Shown here in pieces: positions 6,967-7,142 of a stretch of DNA of 7,142 nt. Made by a program: the position numbers and the translations under genes. Below the pieces are notes generated by a model. It was not told the DNA's origin. It saw only the letters and a program-made list of their open reading frames with translations, and did not search any database. Source of the DNA: Christensenella sp. UBA3944 (GTDB lineage Bacteria; Bacillota; Clostridia; Christensenellales; DTU072); the NCBI GenBank assembly GCA_002385605.1, contig DGDU01000056.1, positions 5,728 to 12,869 of the forward strand, in the 5' to 3' direction. Each line of letters starts with the position of its first letter. Within the stretch, counting starts at the first letter, position 1.

Positions 6967-6977
6967 ACACAATTTTC

Positions 6978-6981
6978 GGAG
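6978..6981 (+). promoter_or_regulatory. Ribosome-binding site of lysA
   Basis: GGAG lies six bases before the ATG at 6988 and selects it over the in-frame ATG at 6961, which has no Shine-Dalgarno sequence and lies upstream of the predicted transcription start. Confidence 0.7.
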
Positions 6982-6987
6982 AACTTT

Positions 6988-7142
6988 ATGCAAAAGAAAC
7001 CCTTCCTGACCCTGGAAAAAGCCAAAGAAATCGCGGCGGTATACCCAACCCCGTGGCATGTCTACGACGAAAAAGCAATCGCCGACAACGCCGACAACCT
7101 TAATAAGGCGTTTTCGTGGAATAAAGGCTTCAAAGAATATTT
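6988..7142 (+). CDS. lysA: Probable diaminopimelate decarboxylase, N-terminal fragment (3' end outside window)
   Basis: Only the first 51 codons plus two bases are present. The protein opens MQKKPFLTLEKAKEIA, then has TPWHVYDEKAI, the first beta strand of the fold-type III PLP (alanine racemase-like) barrel, in the TPxYVYD form seen in diaminopimelate decarboxylases. LNKAFSWNKGFKEY follows, which in this family leads straight into the AVK motif carrying the PLP lysine; that lysine lies beyond the window. The family reaction is decarboxylation of meso-diaminopimelate to L-lysine, the last step of lysine synthesis. It has its own promoter and GGAG site, so it is not co-transcribed only with the ygiQ-family gene. 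A related decarboxylase (ornithine, arginine or carboxynorspermidine type) cannot be excluded from so short a piece. Confidence 0.75.
   Translation, partial: MQKKPFLTLEKAKEIAAVYPTPWHVYDEKAIADNADNLNKAFSWNKGFKEY

Noticed and set aside
6961..6987. Earlier in-frame ATG for lysA at 6961
   Set aside because: It has no Shine-Dalgarno sequence and lies at or before the predicted transcription start, while 6988 has GGAG at six bases.

Overview
The window carries four protein genes, all on the plus strand, with two of them cut by the window edges. The organism is most likely an uncultured Gram-positive anaerobe of the Clostridia. This is an inference from three things seen here: consensus housekeeping-type promoters, AGGAG/GGAG ribosome-binding sites on two genes, and a large secreted protein ending in a membrane anchor with a basic tail. 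Intergenic DNA is strongly AT-rich and coding DNA is of medium GC. No phage, transposon, CRISPR or RNA gene was seen.

Layout. (1) 1-2841: the C-terminal 946 residues of a very large surface protein. It has a parallel beta-helix, an InlB-type repeat region, an Ig-like domain, four MBG-like beta modules, a wall-proximal domain and a C-terminal transmembrane helix, and is followed by a strong hairpin terminator. (2) 2842-3067: terminator, AT-rich spacer and a near-consensus extended -10 promoter. (3) 3068-4852: pckG, GTP-type phosphoenolpyruvate carboxykinase, complete with all main catalytic motifs and closed by its own hairpin terminator. (4) 4853-5075: terminator, a perfect 14-bp palindrome, then a -10 box only nine bases before the next ATG. 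(5) 5076-6905: a radical SAM protein of the YgiQ (UPF0313) family, complete, function unknown. (6) 6906-6987: an inverted repeat abutting a good TTGACT-N17-TAAAAT promoter. (7) 6988-end: the first 51 codons of a fold-type III PLP decarboxylase, probably lysA (diaminopimelate decarboxylase).

The genes do not look like one operon. Each of the three downstream genes has its own promoter, and hairpin terminators follow genes 1 and 2. PckG serves central carbon metabolism at the PEP/oxaloacetate node. LysA would make lysine from meso-diaminopimelate. The surface protein is extracellular and the radical SAM protein cytosolic.

I found no convincing new multi-gene system. The points most worth a second look are the apparently leaderless start of the YgiQ-family gene, the six-codon ORF overlapping the pckG start, the domain build-up and non-sortase anchor of the surface protein, and the inverted repeat next to the lysA promoter.
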